Assembly (NCBI GenBank): GCA_035578905.1
Contig: JAQJVL010000004.1
Span: 1,395,082 to 1,459,081 of the forward strand
Source: Stictocephala bisonia
Lineage: Eukaryota > Arthropoda > Insecta > Hemiptera > Membracidae
DNA: 64,000 bases
Reading direction: 5' to 3'
Shown: positions 22,258 through 34,290 of the stretch, piece after piece
How positions within the stretch are numbered: the stretch's first letter is position 1
Layout of the letters: the number at the start of each line of letters is the position of its first letter
Translations under genes and position numbers: made by a program
Notes under the pieces: model-generated
What the model was told of the DNA's origin: nothing
Seen by the model: the letters and a program-made list of their open reading frames with translations, nothing else
Database searches by the model: none

Positions 22258-24090
22258 ATTTCATAAACTGTGGTATTTACCCACCTGCCCACCCATACAC
22301 GTACATTGGTATTTACCCACCAGCCCACCCATACACGTAAAGTGGTATTTATCCACCTGCCCACCCATACACGTAAAGTGGTATTTATCCACCTGCCCAC
22401 CCATACACGTACGTTGGTATGGGTGGGCAGGTAGATACCACCTCCTGCTAACCCACACACGTACAGTGGTATCTACCCACCTGCCCACTCTTACACGTAC
22501 AGTGGTATTTACCCACCAACCCCATCTATACACGTAAAGTGGTATTTATCCACCTGCCCACCCATACACGTACGTTGGTATTTACCCACCTGCCCACCCA
22601 TACACGTACATTGGTATTTACCCACCTGCCCACCCATACACGTAAAGTGGTATTTATCCACCTGCCCACCCATACACGTACGTTGGTATGGGTGGGCAGG
22701 TAGATACCACCTGCTCACCCACACACGTACAGTGGTATCTACCCACCTGCCCACTCTTACACGTACAGTGTATTTACCCGTCTGCCCAGCCATACACGTA
22801 CGTTGGTATTTACCCACTTGCCCACCCATACATGTATAGTGTATTTACCTACCTGCCCACCCATACACGTAAAGTGGTATTTATCCATATGCCCACCCAT
22901 ACACGTACAGTGGTATTTACCCACCTACCTATCCATACACGTAAAGTGGTATTTATCCATATGCCAACCAATACACGTACAGTGGTATTTATCCATATGC
23001 CCACCCATACACATACAATGGTATTTACCAACCTGCCCACCCATATACGTATAGTGGTATTTACCCACCTGCCTACCCATACACGTAAAGTGGTATTTAT
23101 CCATATGCACACCCATACACGTACAGTGGTATTTATCCATATGCCCACCCATACACGTAAAGTGGTATTTATCCATATGCCCACCCATACACGTACAGTG
23201 GTATTTATCCATATGCCCACCCATACACGTACAGTGGTATTTATCCATATGCCCACCCATACACGTACAGTGGTATTTACCCACCTGCCCACCCATACAC
23301 GTACAGTGGTATTTATCCATATGCCCACCCATACACATACAATGGTATTTACCAACCTGCCCACCCATATACGTACAGTGGTATTTATCCACCTGTCCAC
23401 CCATACATGTACAGCGGTATTTACCCACCTGCCTACCCATACACGTACAATGGTATTTATCCACCTGCCCACCCATACACGTATAGTGGTATTTATCCAC
23501 CTGCCCACCCATATACGTATAGTGGTATTTACCCACCTGCCTACCCATACACGTAAAGTGGTATTTATCCATATGCCCACCCATACACGTACAGTGGTAT
23601 TTATCCATATGCCCACCCATACACGTAAAGTGGTATTTATCCATATGCCCACCCATACACGTACAGTGGTATTTATCCATATGCCCACCCATACACGTAC
23701 AGTGGTATTTATCCATATGCCCACCCATACACGTAAAGTGGTATTTACCCACCTACCTATCCATACACGTAAAGTGGTATTTATCCATATGCCCACCCAT
23801 ACACATACAATGGTATTTACCAACCTGCCCACCCATATACGTACAGTGGTATTTATCCACCTGTCCACCCATATACGTACAGGTGTATTTATCCACCTGC
23901 CCACCCATACATGTACAGCGGTATTTACCCACCTGCCTACCCATACACGTACAATGGTATTTATCCACCTGCCCACCCATACACGTACAATGGTATTTAT
24001 CCACCTGCCCACCCATAAACGTATAGTGGTATTTACCCACCTGCCCACATACAGTGGTATTTAAACCCCTCCCCCACATTTACACGCACA
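22258..24090. repeat. Minisatellite, 36-bp unit, about 50 copies, with inverted units
   Basis: The unit is GTGGTATTTATCCACCTG + CCCACCCATACACGTACA. Variants include TATCCATATG, TACCCACCTG, CGTAAAG, CGTACAG and CATACAA. The period of 36 is divisible by 3, giving periodic open frames of 400-460 codons on both strands at once, with no coding signature. Near the left end, inverted units at 22418-22442 and 22687-22711 lie within a 269-bp segmental duplication of the array. Blocks of variants (for example the TATCCATATG runs at 23090-23270 and 23560-23730) repeat as higher-order blocks. Confidence 0.95.
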
Positions 24091-24473
24091 GTGATATTGA
24101 AATATATGTAACATGTCAAAGTGGAATAGGAATTTAAATATTGAAAAATAATAATAATTTTAAAGAATCTATCTCATTGTAAATCAATGTAAATCCCAAA
24201 TAACAACTTGCTTATATTACAGGCTATTTTAACATGAGTACTTAAAAACAATTAAAAAGATTATCCAAGAGTTTTTTCTTATCTTTTGATATTTTATTTT
24301 CAAGATAGTAATGAACTCATATAGTTTTTAATGTATAACAATTCTAAAATATCAAGTTTAAATATTAATCTAACTTTAAGATGTTCTATAAAATTTCAAC
24401 TAGGGCTATATATAGAAGAAAACTTTCAACATTTATTGTAATATGTAATTTAAGTTTAAATCCTTTGTTTCAG

Positions 24474-25337
24474 TGTACATTTGATCGAGATTGCTGCAGA
24501 GGATTGGAGTGCAGGATGTCGGTTGTCTCTCACTTGGGTGTGGGTAACTACTGCCAGAACAGGCATTCCTTTTCACACACTAATGAGTCCACCAGTCCAG
24601 AGGACGAGTTTTGGATGGTAGCCGAGCCATGGATGAAGCACGAGGATGGTGAAGACAGTGAAGAAAAAGACACATTAAAATACTCAGACGCAATTAGTGG
24701 TATTCGGGATATTCAAGAGAATAAGAGGTTGGAGTTGCAGAAAGATAATGAGGAACTGGAAAGGCTATTTACGGAGAAAGACGAGGATGATCTGGAGAAG
24801 TTAAGAGCTATTAAAGAAGACATGGAGTTGGATGAACTCCGGGCTCTTAAGGAACTGAGATTAAAAAGGAAGTTGCAGCTACTAAAAGAATTACGAGAAT
24901 TAAAAGCAATCAAAGCAGAAGAAACTTTGGACGTCTTATCCAATAAAGGCAATAAAAGTTCAGTTTCAGAAACTGAAGCAGTAACTACCAACTCATCAGA
25001 AGTCATAAATACACCGCAAGAGAATCTCAATGGAGATACGGAGCAAGAAACAAATCTCAGCTTAGTTAATGATTCACCAAACACTCTTAACGGGACAGAA
25101 GAACAAAATGTTGAGCAACCCGAAGCAAAAATAAACCAAATAATAACAACTGAAAATACACATCCTAAAAACAGACAGGGCAGTCGCGATCACCATCATA
25201 AAAGAAAACATCAGAAAAAACATAAAAGAAAAACAAACGTGAATTCAACTGATGAAGAAAATTCAAACAATCTTGCCAACGATGTTCATGAATACCCAGT
25301 TACAAATACATCTGACACTGATATTGCACCAACATAA
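24474..25337 (+). CDS. Gene B exon 2: ICK cysteines plus Glu/Lys/Leu-rich and Asn/Thr-rich tail
   Basis: The exon begins after tttgtttcag with TGT in phase 0 and supplies five of the six knottin cysteines (CTFDRDCCRGLEC, then C13 residues later). A Trp-containing acidic segment (DEFWMVAEPWMKHEDG) resembles the position of the HPWVDSWEF segment in gene A. A strongly helical Leu/Glu/Lys heptad region follows (from ELERLFTEKDEDDLEKLRAI to LLKELRELKAIKAEE, about 70 residues). A low-complexity Asn/Thr/Ser/Glu region with many N-x-S/T sequons comes next, then a His/Lys/Arg cluster (HHHKRKHQKKHKRK), and the tail ends at TAA 25335-25337. Product about 340 residues. Secreted or secretory-granule location is inferred from the signal peptide. 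The function is unknown. The frame extends upstream into the intron but the acceptor and phase fix the exon start. Confidence 0.75.
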   Translation, partial: CTFDRDCCRGLECRMSVVSHLGVGNYCQNRHSFSHTNESTSPEDEFWMVAEPWMKHEDGEDSEEKDTLKYSDAISGIRDIQENKRLELQKDNEELERLFTEKDEDDLEKLRAIKEDMELDELRALKELRLKRKLQLLKELRELKAIKAEETLDVLSNKGNKSSVSETEAVTTNSSEVINTPQENLNGDTEQETNLSLVNDSPNTLNGTEEQNVEQPEAKINQIITTENTHPKNRQGSRDHHHKRKHQKKHKRKTNVNSTDEENSNNLANDVHEYPVTNTSDTDIAPT

Positions 25338-25372
25338 ATATTGTGAAATAACTTTATTAGTGCTACGTATTT

Positions 25373-25378
25373 AATAAA
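25373..25378 (+). terminator. Candidate poly(A) signal of gene B
   Basis: AATAAA lies 36 bp after the stop codon; another candidate is not needed within the next 100 bp. Confidence 0.5.
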
Positions 25379-26259
25379 AATGTCTTATTAACAAATATAA
25401 TTTATTTATTGGCAATATCTTATATTAATTGTACTGCTGTGTTGCGTGTTGTCATATATTATTATTTTGTTACTATTAACGAAAAATAATTTTATTTTAA
25501 GATAGAAAACTCTGTCTCATTTTATAAAACAACCCATGAAAATAATGTCAATATACGCTAGAATAGTAAATTTGAAATAAAAGAGTAACTTAATTAATAA
25601 TAATACCAATATAGATTAAAGCAACAACATTCAAGAATTTATGGATACTAATTTTTGTTTAAAGCATCAATAATTTCTGATTTAGTAGCCGTAGCGTCTA
25701 AGGAGAGGCCAAGATTGGACACAGTTCGTTGCCCTTGGACACTGATCTTACTTCATTCCTCCAAGATATCGGCCAAATTAGGGATTAAACTCCGCGAACC
25801 GTTCACGGATGTCGATGAGCAACGATGAATTCTTGAATTATTTGCCCCGGCAGAGAAATTCCAGATGAAAACACATTTTCATTATTCTTCCACTTCTCGT
25901 TTCGTTTGGAGCTAACTTCATTTAGCGAGTTGAGTTTGAACATAATGTATATGCAGCCTAAATATTAAACGTACTATGTATAGTGAGATTAGCCATGCGT
26001 GTGTTTGTGTGTAATGTCAAATTATAATTATCAATATACATACGTGAGATTACGATATATGTACGAGCTATTTGTCCGTGTAACTAGAAACACCTCAGTA
26101 GATTCATGTAGTAGTTATAGTGTCATTGACTCTAATATGCTACATCACGAAAAAATGTAAATATGATAATTGAAGGAAGGTAAAGTAACACTATTTTTGT
26201 TCAGGTATCAACAAACTTGCTAATATCAAATCACGGAATTTTGCTGATTGCATAAGTTC
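25379..26259. other. Intergenic, nothing recognised
   Basis: Mostly AT-rich sequence. The slightly GC-richer 25685-25900 has no open frame or RNA fold that I recognise. Confidence 0.4.
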
Positions 26260-29200
26260 TTACATTGACGTCCTCCCACAAATTTAGAACATATGTACGG
26301 CATTGGCAGTCCTCTCTTCAATCTTGCATAAGTTCTACATTGACTTCCTCCCATCCAATTATAACACATGTACGGCGTTAGCAGTCCTCTCTTCAATCTT
26401 GCATGAGTTCTACATTGACGTCCTCCCATCCATTTAGAACACATCTACGACATTGGTAATCCTCTCACCAATCTTGCATTAGTTCTACATTGACAACCTC
26501 CCATCCATTTAGAACACATGTACGACATTGGTAGTCCTCTCACCAATCTTGCATTAGTTCTACATTAACAACCTCCCATCCATTTAGAACACATGTACGA
26601 CATTGGTAGTTCTCTCAGCAATCTTGCATTAGTTCTACATTGACAACCTCCCATCCATTTAGAACACATGTACGACATTGGTATCCTCTCACCAATCTTG
26701 CATTAGTTCTACATTAACAACCTCCCATCCATTTAGAACACATGTACGACATTGGTAGTCCTCTCACCAATCTTGCATTAGTTCTACATTGAAAACCTCC
26801 CATCCATTTAAAACACATGTACGACATTGGTAGTCCTCTCACCAATCTTGCATTAGTTCTACATTGACAACCTCCCATCCATTTAGAACACATGTACGAC
26901 ATTGGTAGTCCTCTCACCAATCTTGCACAAGTTCTACATTGACCCATCCATCTAGAACACATCCATTTAGAACACATCTACAACATTGGTAGTCCTCTCA
27001 CCAATCTTGCATTAGTTCTACATTGACAACCTCCCATCCATTTAGAACACATGTACGACATTGGTAATCCTCTCACTAATCTTACATTAGTTCTACATTG
27101 ACAACCTCCCATCCATTTAGAACACGTGTACGACATTGGTAACCCTCTCACTAATCTTACATTAGTTCTACATTGACAACCTCCCATCCATTTAGAACAC
27201 ATGTACGACATTGGTAACCCTCTCACTAATCTTATATAGTTCTACATTGACAACCTCCCATCCATTTAGAACACATGTACGACATTGGTAATCCTCTCAC
27301 TAATCTTACATTAGTTCTACATTGACAACCTCCCATCCATTTAGAACACATGTACGACATTGGTAATCCTCTCACTAATCTTACATTAGTTCTACATTGA
27401 CAACCTCCCATCCATTTAGAACACATGTACGACATTGGTAACCCTCTCACTAATCTTACATTAGTTCTACATTGACAACCTCCCATCCATTTAGAACACA
27501 TGTACGACATTGGTAACCCTCTCACTAATCTTACATTAGTTCTACATTGACAACCTCCCATCCATTTAGAACACATGTACGACATTGGTAACCCTCTCAC
27601 TAATCTTACATTAGTTCTACATTGACAACCTCCCATCCATTTAGAACACATGTACGACATTGGTAACCCTCTCACTAATCTTACATTAGTTCTACATTGA
27701 CAACCTCCCATCCATTTAGATCACATGTACGACATTGGTAATCCTCTTACTAATCTTGCATTAGTTCTACATTGACAACCTCCCATCCATTTAGATCACA
27801 TGTACGACATTGGTAATCCTCTCACTAATCTTACATTAGTTCTACATTGACAACCTCCCATCCATTTAGAACACATGTACGACATTGGTAACCCTCTCAC
27901 TAATCTTACATTAGTTCTACATTGACAACCTCCCATCCATTTAGAACACATGTACGACATTGGTAACCCTCTCACTAATCTTACATTAGTTCTACATTGA
28001 CAACCTCCCATCCATTTAGAACACATGTACGACATTGGTAACCCTCTCACTAATCTTACATTAGTTCTACATTGACAACCTCCCATCCATTTAGAACACA
28101 TGTACGACATTGGTAATCCTCTCACTAATCTTACATTAGTTCTACATTGACAACCTCCCATCCATTTAGAACACATGTACGACATTGGTAATCCTCTCAC
28201 CAATCTTGCATTAGTTCTACATTGACAACCTCCCATCCATTTAGAACACATGTACGACATTGGTAGTCCTCTCACCAATCTTGCATTAGTTCTACATTGA
28301 CAACCTCCCATCCATTTAGATCACATGTACGACATTGGTAATCCTCTCACCAATCTTGCATTAGTTCTACATTGACAACCTCCCATCCATTTAGATCACA
28401 CGTACGACATTGGTAATCCTCTCACTAATCTTGCATTAGTTCTACATTGACAACCTCCCATCCATTTAGATCACACGTACGACATTGGTAGTCCTCTCAC
28501 CAATCTTGCATTAGTTCTACATTGACAACCTCCCATCCATTTAGATCACACGTACGACATTGGTAATCCTCTCACTAATCTTGCATTAGTTCTACATTGA
28601 AAACCTCCCATCCATTTAGATCACATGTACGACATTGGTAATCCTCTTACTAATCTTACATTAGTTCTTTATTGACAACCTCCCATCCATTTAGAACACA
28701 TGTACGACATTGATAATCCTCTCACCAATCTTGCATTAGTTCTACATTGACAACCTCCCATCCATTTAGAACACATGTACGACATTGGTAGTCCTCTCAC
28801 CAATCTTGCATTAGTTCTACATTGACAACCTCCCATCCATTTAGATCACACGTACGACATTGGTAGTCCTCTCACCAATCTTGCATTAGTTCTACATTGA
28901 CAACCTCCCATCCATTTAGATCACACGTACGACATTGGTAATCCTCTCACTAATCTTGCATTAGTTCTACATTGAAAACCTCCCATCCATTTAGATCACA
29001 TGTACGACATTGGTAGTCCTCTCACCAATCTTGCATTAGTTCTACATTGACAACCTCCCATCCATTTAGAACACATGTACGACATTGGTAGTCCTCTCAC
29101 CAATCTTGCATTAGTTCTACACTGACAACCTCCCATCCATTTAGATCACATGTACGACATTGGTAGTCCTCTCACCAATCTTGCATTAGTTCTACTTTGT

Positions 29201-29830
29201 CAACCTCCCATCCATTTAGATCACATGTACGACATTGGTAGTCCTCTCACCAATCTTGCATTAGTTCTACATTGACAACCTCCCATCCATTTAGAACACA
29301 TGTACGACATTGGTAGTCCTCTCACCAATCTTGCATTAGTTCTACATTGACAACCTCCCATCCATTTAGATCACATGTACGACATTGGTAGTCCTCTCAC
29401 CAATCTTGCATTAGTTCTACATTGACAACCTCCCATCCATTTAGAACACATGTACGACATTGGATTGTCCTCTCACCAATCTTGCATTAGTTCTACTTTG
29501 TCAACCTCCCATCCATTTAGAACACATGTACGACATTGGTAATCCTCTCACCAATCTTGCATTAGTTCTACATTGAAAACCTCCCATCCATTTAGAACAC
29601 ATGTACGACATTGGTAGTCCTCTCACCAATCTTGCATTAGTTCTACATTGACAACCTCCCATCCATTTAGAACACATGTACGACATTGGTAGTCCTCTCA
29701 CCAATCTTGCATTAGTTCTACATTGACGTCCTCCCATCCGTTTAGAACACATGCACGACATTGGCAGTACTCTCACCAATCAAGCATAAGTTCGACATTT
29801 ACGTCTTCCCATTCACTTATAACACAAGTA
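26260..29830. repeat. Minisatellite, 75-bp unit, about 47 copies
   Basis: The unit includes CCTCCCATCCATTTAGAACA, CATGTACGACATTGGTAGTC and CTCTCACCAATCTTGCATTAG + TTCTACATTGACAA. ACACATGTAC recurs exactly every 75 bp (27421, 27496, 27571 and on). The first three copies are the most diverged, and one copy near 26930-26990 has a short internal duplication. Variant blocks are visible: TAATCTTACATTAG dominates 27070-28190, and TCACACGTAC occurs at 28400-28930. The 75-bp period explains the multiple open frames on the minus strand. Confidence 0.95.
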
Positions 29831-31394
29831 ATACGTTGATAGTCCTCCCACCCATCCTGCAAAAACGATTGACATCTGCAGTTCTGTGCAAAGAACGACT
29901 TGGATCAAGATGTGTACGTGCGTCTTCGACTTTGATTGAACTTCCACACGAACTGCATGCTTGCACACGGTGTTGACAGCCATCCCACCGTACATTTACA
30001 GTTGAATTAGCCACAGACACCTGGCTGTGATTTATGTGGATTGAGATACCAACCGTAAAACCTCCATAAAATATCTTGTAAATTACGGAGTATTTTGGAT
30101 CATAAACTCGTTTATTTTAGTTTTAAGGGTGTTAAAAATATGTCCAGACTTGAAGGGTAGATTCTTTTACCTTAAATGGCATTTACTATATTGTGGTAAA
30201 TTATCGGACATGTATATTTAACATAAAACAACGATACCTGCATCAAGTTGAACAAAGTTTTATTAATTTTTAACTGTAAATTTGGACATGATTTTTTGTG
30301 ATATTTTAACCCACTTAAATGGTATAATCCATTTCAAGTTTCATGCGTGGGTGGAACAACAAGTGGTTTACTATCGAAGGCTTTTAATAATCAACGCCTA
30401 TACCATACTACAGAGCCTTCAATAATGTTGAGGCAAATCCCGCTATACACACCTGTTTCTAAATGAGGTATTAGCGCCGTTAAAAATACCCAATGTAAAG
30501 CAATATCAAGTAAGCCTAAAAATGTTGAGTGACATAACTAAAAATAATAATGATTAAGGCTTAGGAAAATGAATAGACTTATTTTGTAATTGACAATTTT
30601 CAGTTAATACAAACAATGATAATACTGATATTAAAAATTATAATACATAGAGTTTTGCTCTAGTAACTCATAAATACATTGAAGGGATACACTGTGTCTT
30701 CTTATGTACTGTTCAGTAAAAGCATTCCAATAATTTAGGATGTTATTTTACACATATAAATGAACCAAAACGTTCATATGAAGGTATGTCCTAAAAACTT
30801 TAGACTTCCGTCAATCTGTATGAATGTGTTTTTTACCAAAATATTGTATCTCTTTCAAAATAGTTAAGATCAAGTTATGAACTTTGAGTGTTGTATTAAC
30901 CTTTGGTATACCTTTTTTAAATTAAATATGAACAACATATTTTAACCCCCTTAAAATGGCGAAGGTTTAAATAATTCTAAATAAATTAACCGGAAACTGG
31001 CTAATTTTACCAAAAACTACAAGAATATCAGTTTTTGGAAAATTTTCTTAAAAGTTCAACAATTTTTGTTTGATTCAAATTGGATGAAAAACAACTGATC
31101 TGTAATAACAAACATAAACATAGCATTACATAATAGCAAATTAGTTTTTCAAATTTGTCAACTCTGAACAGCTGATTTCAAATCAATTAGCTGATTGATT
31201 TGATTGCTCTTAACACATTACTCAGAAAATATGAAAGTCAAATGTAAAAAATCAAATGACATGCATTATGATAAATTAACACAATACATTAAAAATCATA
31301 TTAACTTAATTAATGTAACTCTATATGTGCTAAAAAAATAAGGCTGTCTTTTTATTTCAGAATTACACAATTAGAAGTAAAACTAAGTGTTCTC
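29831..31394. other. Array flank and intergenic sequence, no gene
   Basis: 29831-30000 has diverged partial repeat units (CCACCCATCC, CATCCCACCGTACA) with overlapping short frames on both strands. 30000-31394 is AT-rich with nothing recognisable. Confidence 0.4.
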
Positions 31395-31409
31395 ACAACA
31401 ACAGCAATT

Positions 31410-31645
31410 AGAGTAATAACAATTGCTCAAGGTGGCGGCCTTCATTAAAAAGTATGCAACCAAGCGCTTCCTCACTTTTGAGGTGGACTCTTTAAAAAAT
31501 ACCAGGTGTCTGCAGGAGGATTGTATCAATGCCATTTAAAATTCTTGCTCTTAACTCTTCGATGCTATCTACGGGAGTAGAATAAACCAGGCCAGGAGCT
31601 GGGCCTCCACGACCGATCCACCTGTTGTATGCTCTATCCAAATAG
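31410..31645 (-). pseudogene. 3' fragment of a Tc1/mariner-like (DUF4817-type) transposase
   Basis: Minus-strand translation reads NRWIGRGGPAPGL, then VYSTPVDSIEELRARI, NGIDTILLQTPGIF, an in-frame stop and frameshift, and an LEQL-like end. This matches the C-terminal pattern I know from insect mariner-like transposases, where RWIGRGGP is followed by a catalytic SPDLTPLDFFLWG block and then VY.TPV....ELR.RI. Here the catalytic block is missing between GGPAPGL and VYSTPV, so the copy carries an internal deletion. A 9-bp hairpin (CCAAATAG...CTATTTGG) lies at its 5' edge. Confidence 0.6.
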
Positions 31646-31689
31646 TTTACTCTATTTGGACAGAGCTCTATCCAGTAACTTTGTGACGA

Positions 31690-33985
31690 AGTAGCCAGGT
31701 AAATTAAAAAAATAATCTTTAATTAAACAAATCTGTTCATCACTTTTAACAGATACAATAACTATATACAAGTAGGTTATAAATTTATTACGTAATTTAA
31801 GAGTCTGCAGAGGCTGTCGGCCATGTTGATTTTAATCTAATAAGAACAATGTTATTTACGAATCCATATTTATTTATTTATTGACAAAGTTGTGTATGAG
31901 GTGTCATTTTAAACATTACAATATTGCGCATTTTGTTTGCTTTTGATATTTTTAATACATACGCCTCGTTTTAAAAAATATGTAAAAATAAAAACTTCAA
32001 ACTAAATATATTTTTTCTATAAAACTAATTAGGAATTTGCAAAGCAATTCTAATTAGCAATTTGTTTGGAAACAATCTGTTTAAAAACAACTGTTTGATT
32101 TGGATATGCGTGATTGTATGTTTGGTTTGAATATAGCATTGTTCTTGTGGGATTAAAACAAGCATGGCCGACAACCCTCTGAAGACTCTTTCAGTCTGTT
32201 GCTAATTGACATAACACATAAAATAAATGGACTGAATGTAGTAAAAGCATTCAGAAAATTTCTTCTAAAATTGTAGGAAATAAACAGGGCTGGATAAGAA
32301 AATAAATGCTTATATTGAAGAATAATTCATAGCCACACACTAGTTAGGTCTGTTAACAGAAGATGATTGCCTAGTAAAGCTTGCAATAATGAATTCAAAA
32401 ACATCGGAGTGAAAAGCATTCAGTGAAGTATGATTGTCTTGTTTTTATTTTGAGTCCAAAAATAATTTACATACAAGTTTTTTGTCTTATAGGTTTGACC
32501 TTGTTAGAAGCTATATATATAATATATAGCACTGACATATCAAACCCAGATCTCAAGGCTTTACATGAAATCATGTGCATTAAATGTGTTACAATCAAAC
32601 TAAAACATCATAAAATATGATATATTTTGGGGAAAGTTTAACATCTAACCAGATTGATAAGGTAAAAGAGGGTGTTTAAATTAGTGAGCAAGGTCAAAAA
32701 TATTGAAAACCAATTGGTAATGTATCATATTCTACTGTATGAATAGCCAAGGCAGGATCTGTGATATTATTTGGACATTTTGAGAGGACAGATAGATTTT
32801 TGCCGAAATATGTCTGGGATGACTCGGGGAACAATAAGGTTGGTTCCTGCATGTGGAAAAGAGTAACTTAAGGTGTGAAAATCGAAATGTAAAATTGTCC
32901 TGATAAAACCTGTATTTTTTGCATTTTTCTAGTCCATAACTTAATTGATTCTAATCATAGAGGATTCTCAGAATAAAAAAAAAATCGTAATTTAAGTCTA
33001 CAAAAGATAGAATTAATTTAAAAAGTTAAAAATAATTATCCTTTTGCTCATACCTACGACCTTAATACTAAAAAAAATATTAGAATATAAAAATATCAAA
33101 CCAAATTTGAAGCAAATCAACTTATTACTTTTAGCACAGAAATTTAACTTTAATGTTAAAAATTAAGTAGTATTTTTGTGTTCTAACTTCCAGAAAATCA
33201 TTCAAATTTTATTCTGATTTTTTTATATACTTACAATAATTTGATAATAAATAATGCACTTATTGTATCATTAATGGCTTGTCATTGCCAAATAATTTCC
33301 ACATTTTTTGCAAAATATTTTGCATATAAAATCACAAATAAAACATTACAAAATATTTAACAACTATAAAATTTACGAAAAGGGGTGGAAAGAGTATTCT
33401 TTTGTGCTCTCTGACAAAATTCATGAATTGAAACTGAGACTTGGTGTGCCCATTAACTAAATACTCCAAATAATGTAAAGACAATATTTAATTATGCAAC
33501 GTATCAGTGTTATTCTAAAGGTTTATTTTTAAGAATAATTATTTGTATCTATTCTAACCATTTCTAACTTAAGTACAATTTCATTACGAAACTTCTCTAT
33601 TAAGAGTTTTCCTTCAACGATTAGGATTTTAGAGTTATAGATGAGAAGAGTAAAAAAGACGGTTTTTACTTGAAAAATTTCATAAATTGATATTTTACAC
33701 CTTTAGTTACACTTTTCTCCAAGAACCAGCATTATTGTTCGAGTTATCCTGGGCACATTTCCACAAATATCAAAATGAACATTCCAAAACAGATCATCTC
33801 TGGACTAATTGCTTTTTTTATTAACTTCAAACTGTCACAAGACGTTCTTCAAAATGATTAAATTGTTTGAGTGAAACAAGGAACGTTTTAAAATATTTAT
33901 TAGCAGCAATGGTTTGAAGTATGAATTAAGTATCACTAGTAAATAAATATTCAAAACGGTTCAAAGAAATTTTGATTTTCGAAAT
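31690..33985. other. Intergenic, nothing recognised
   Basis: AT-rich. The frame at 32423-32620 lacks family features and flanking splice sites. Confidence 0.4.
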
Positions 33986-33989
33986 AAGT

Positions 33990-34290
33990 ATATTGGAGAG
34001 ATAGGACATCAGCAAACTTACCTTAGTAGACAAGTTCACTAACACCAGAGTAGTAGTAACATACACAAAATAATGACACAAATTTTCAGTACCACTGGCA
34101 CTTTCTTCAGATAAGTATAGAGAGTGAGTCTCTCTCTACTCACCTGAAGAAAGTGCCAGCGGTACTGAAAATAACTGTGATTATGTGATTCTTTTGTGTT
34201 TGTTACTACTACTCTGGTATTAGTAAACTTGTCTTCTTGGGTAAGTTAGCTGATGTCCTATCTCTACAATATACTAATACCTGGCCTAGT
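33990..34290. mobile_element. Fold-back MITE, family M, palindromic copy
   Basis: The left half (ATTGGAGAGATAGGACATCA ... TAGTAGTAACATACACAAAA ... AGTACCACTGGCACTTTCTT) is mirrored by the right half (AAGAAAGTGCCAGCGGTACT ... TTTTGTGTTTGTTACTACTA ... GCTGATGTCCTATCTCTACA), with the axis near 34130 (AGAGAGTGAGTCTCTCT). Partial copies of the same arms occur at 48370-48520, 57125-57260 and 62385-62560. Confidence 0.8.

Larger units (their letters stand above)
14274..24473 (+). other. Gene B intron (10.2 kb), rich in tandem arrays
   Basis: The intron is inferred from the donor at 14274 (gtgagg) and the acceptor tcctttgtttcag ending at 24473. It contains the 142-bp array, a Helitron-like repeat region, the 19-bp array, a TIR element and the 36-bp array. 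Other parts (16500-17090, 18400-19510, 20016-20559, 21711-22250, 24090-24473) show no gene. Confidence 0.6.

Noticed and set aside
22688..24064. Plus-strand 458-codon and minus-strand 399-codon repeat frames
   Set aside because: Both strands are open at once because the unit is 36 bp. Cys/His or Trp periodicity is a by-product of the DNA repeat.
26714..29779. Minus-strand repeat frames in the 75-bp array
   Set aside because: The period is divisible by 3 and the frames break wherever a unit has an indel. No exon signals.
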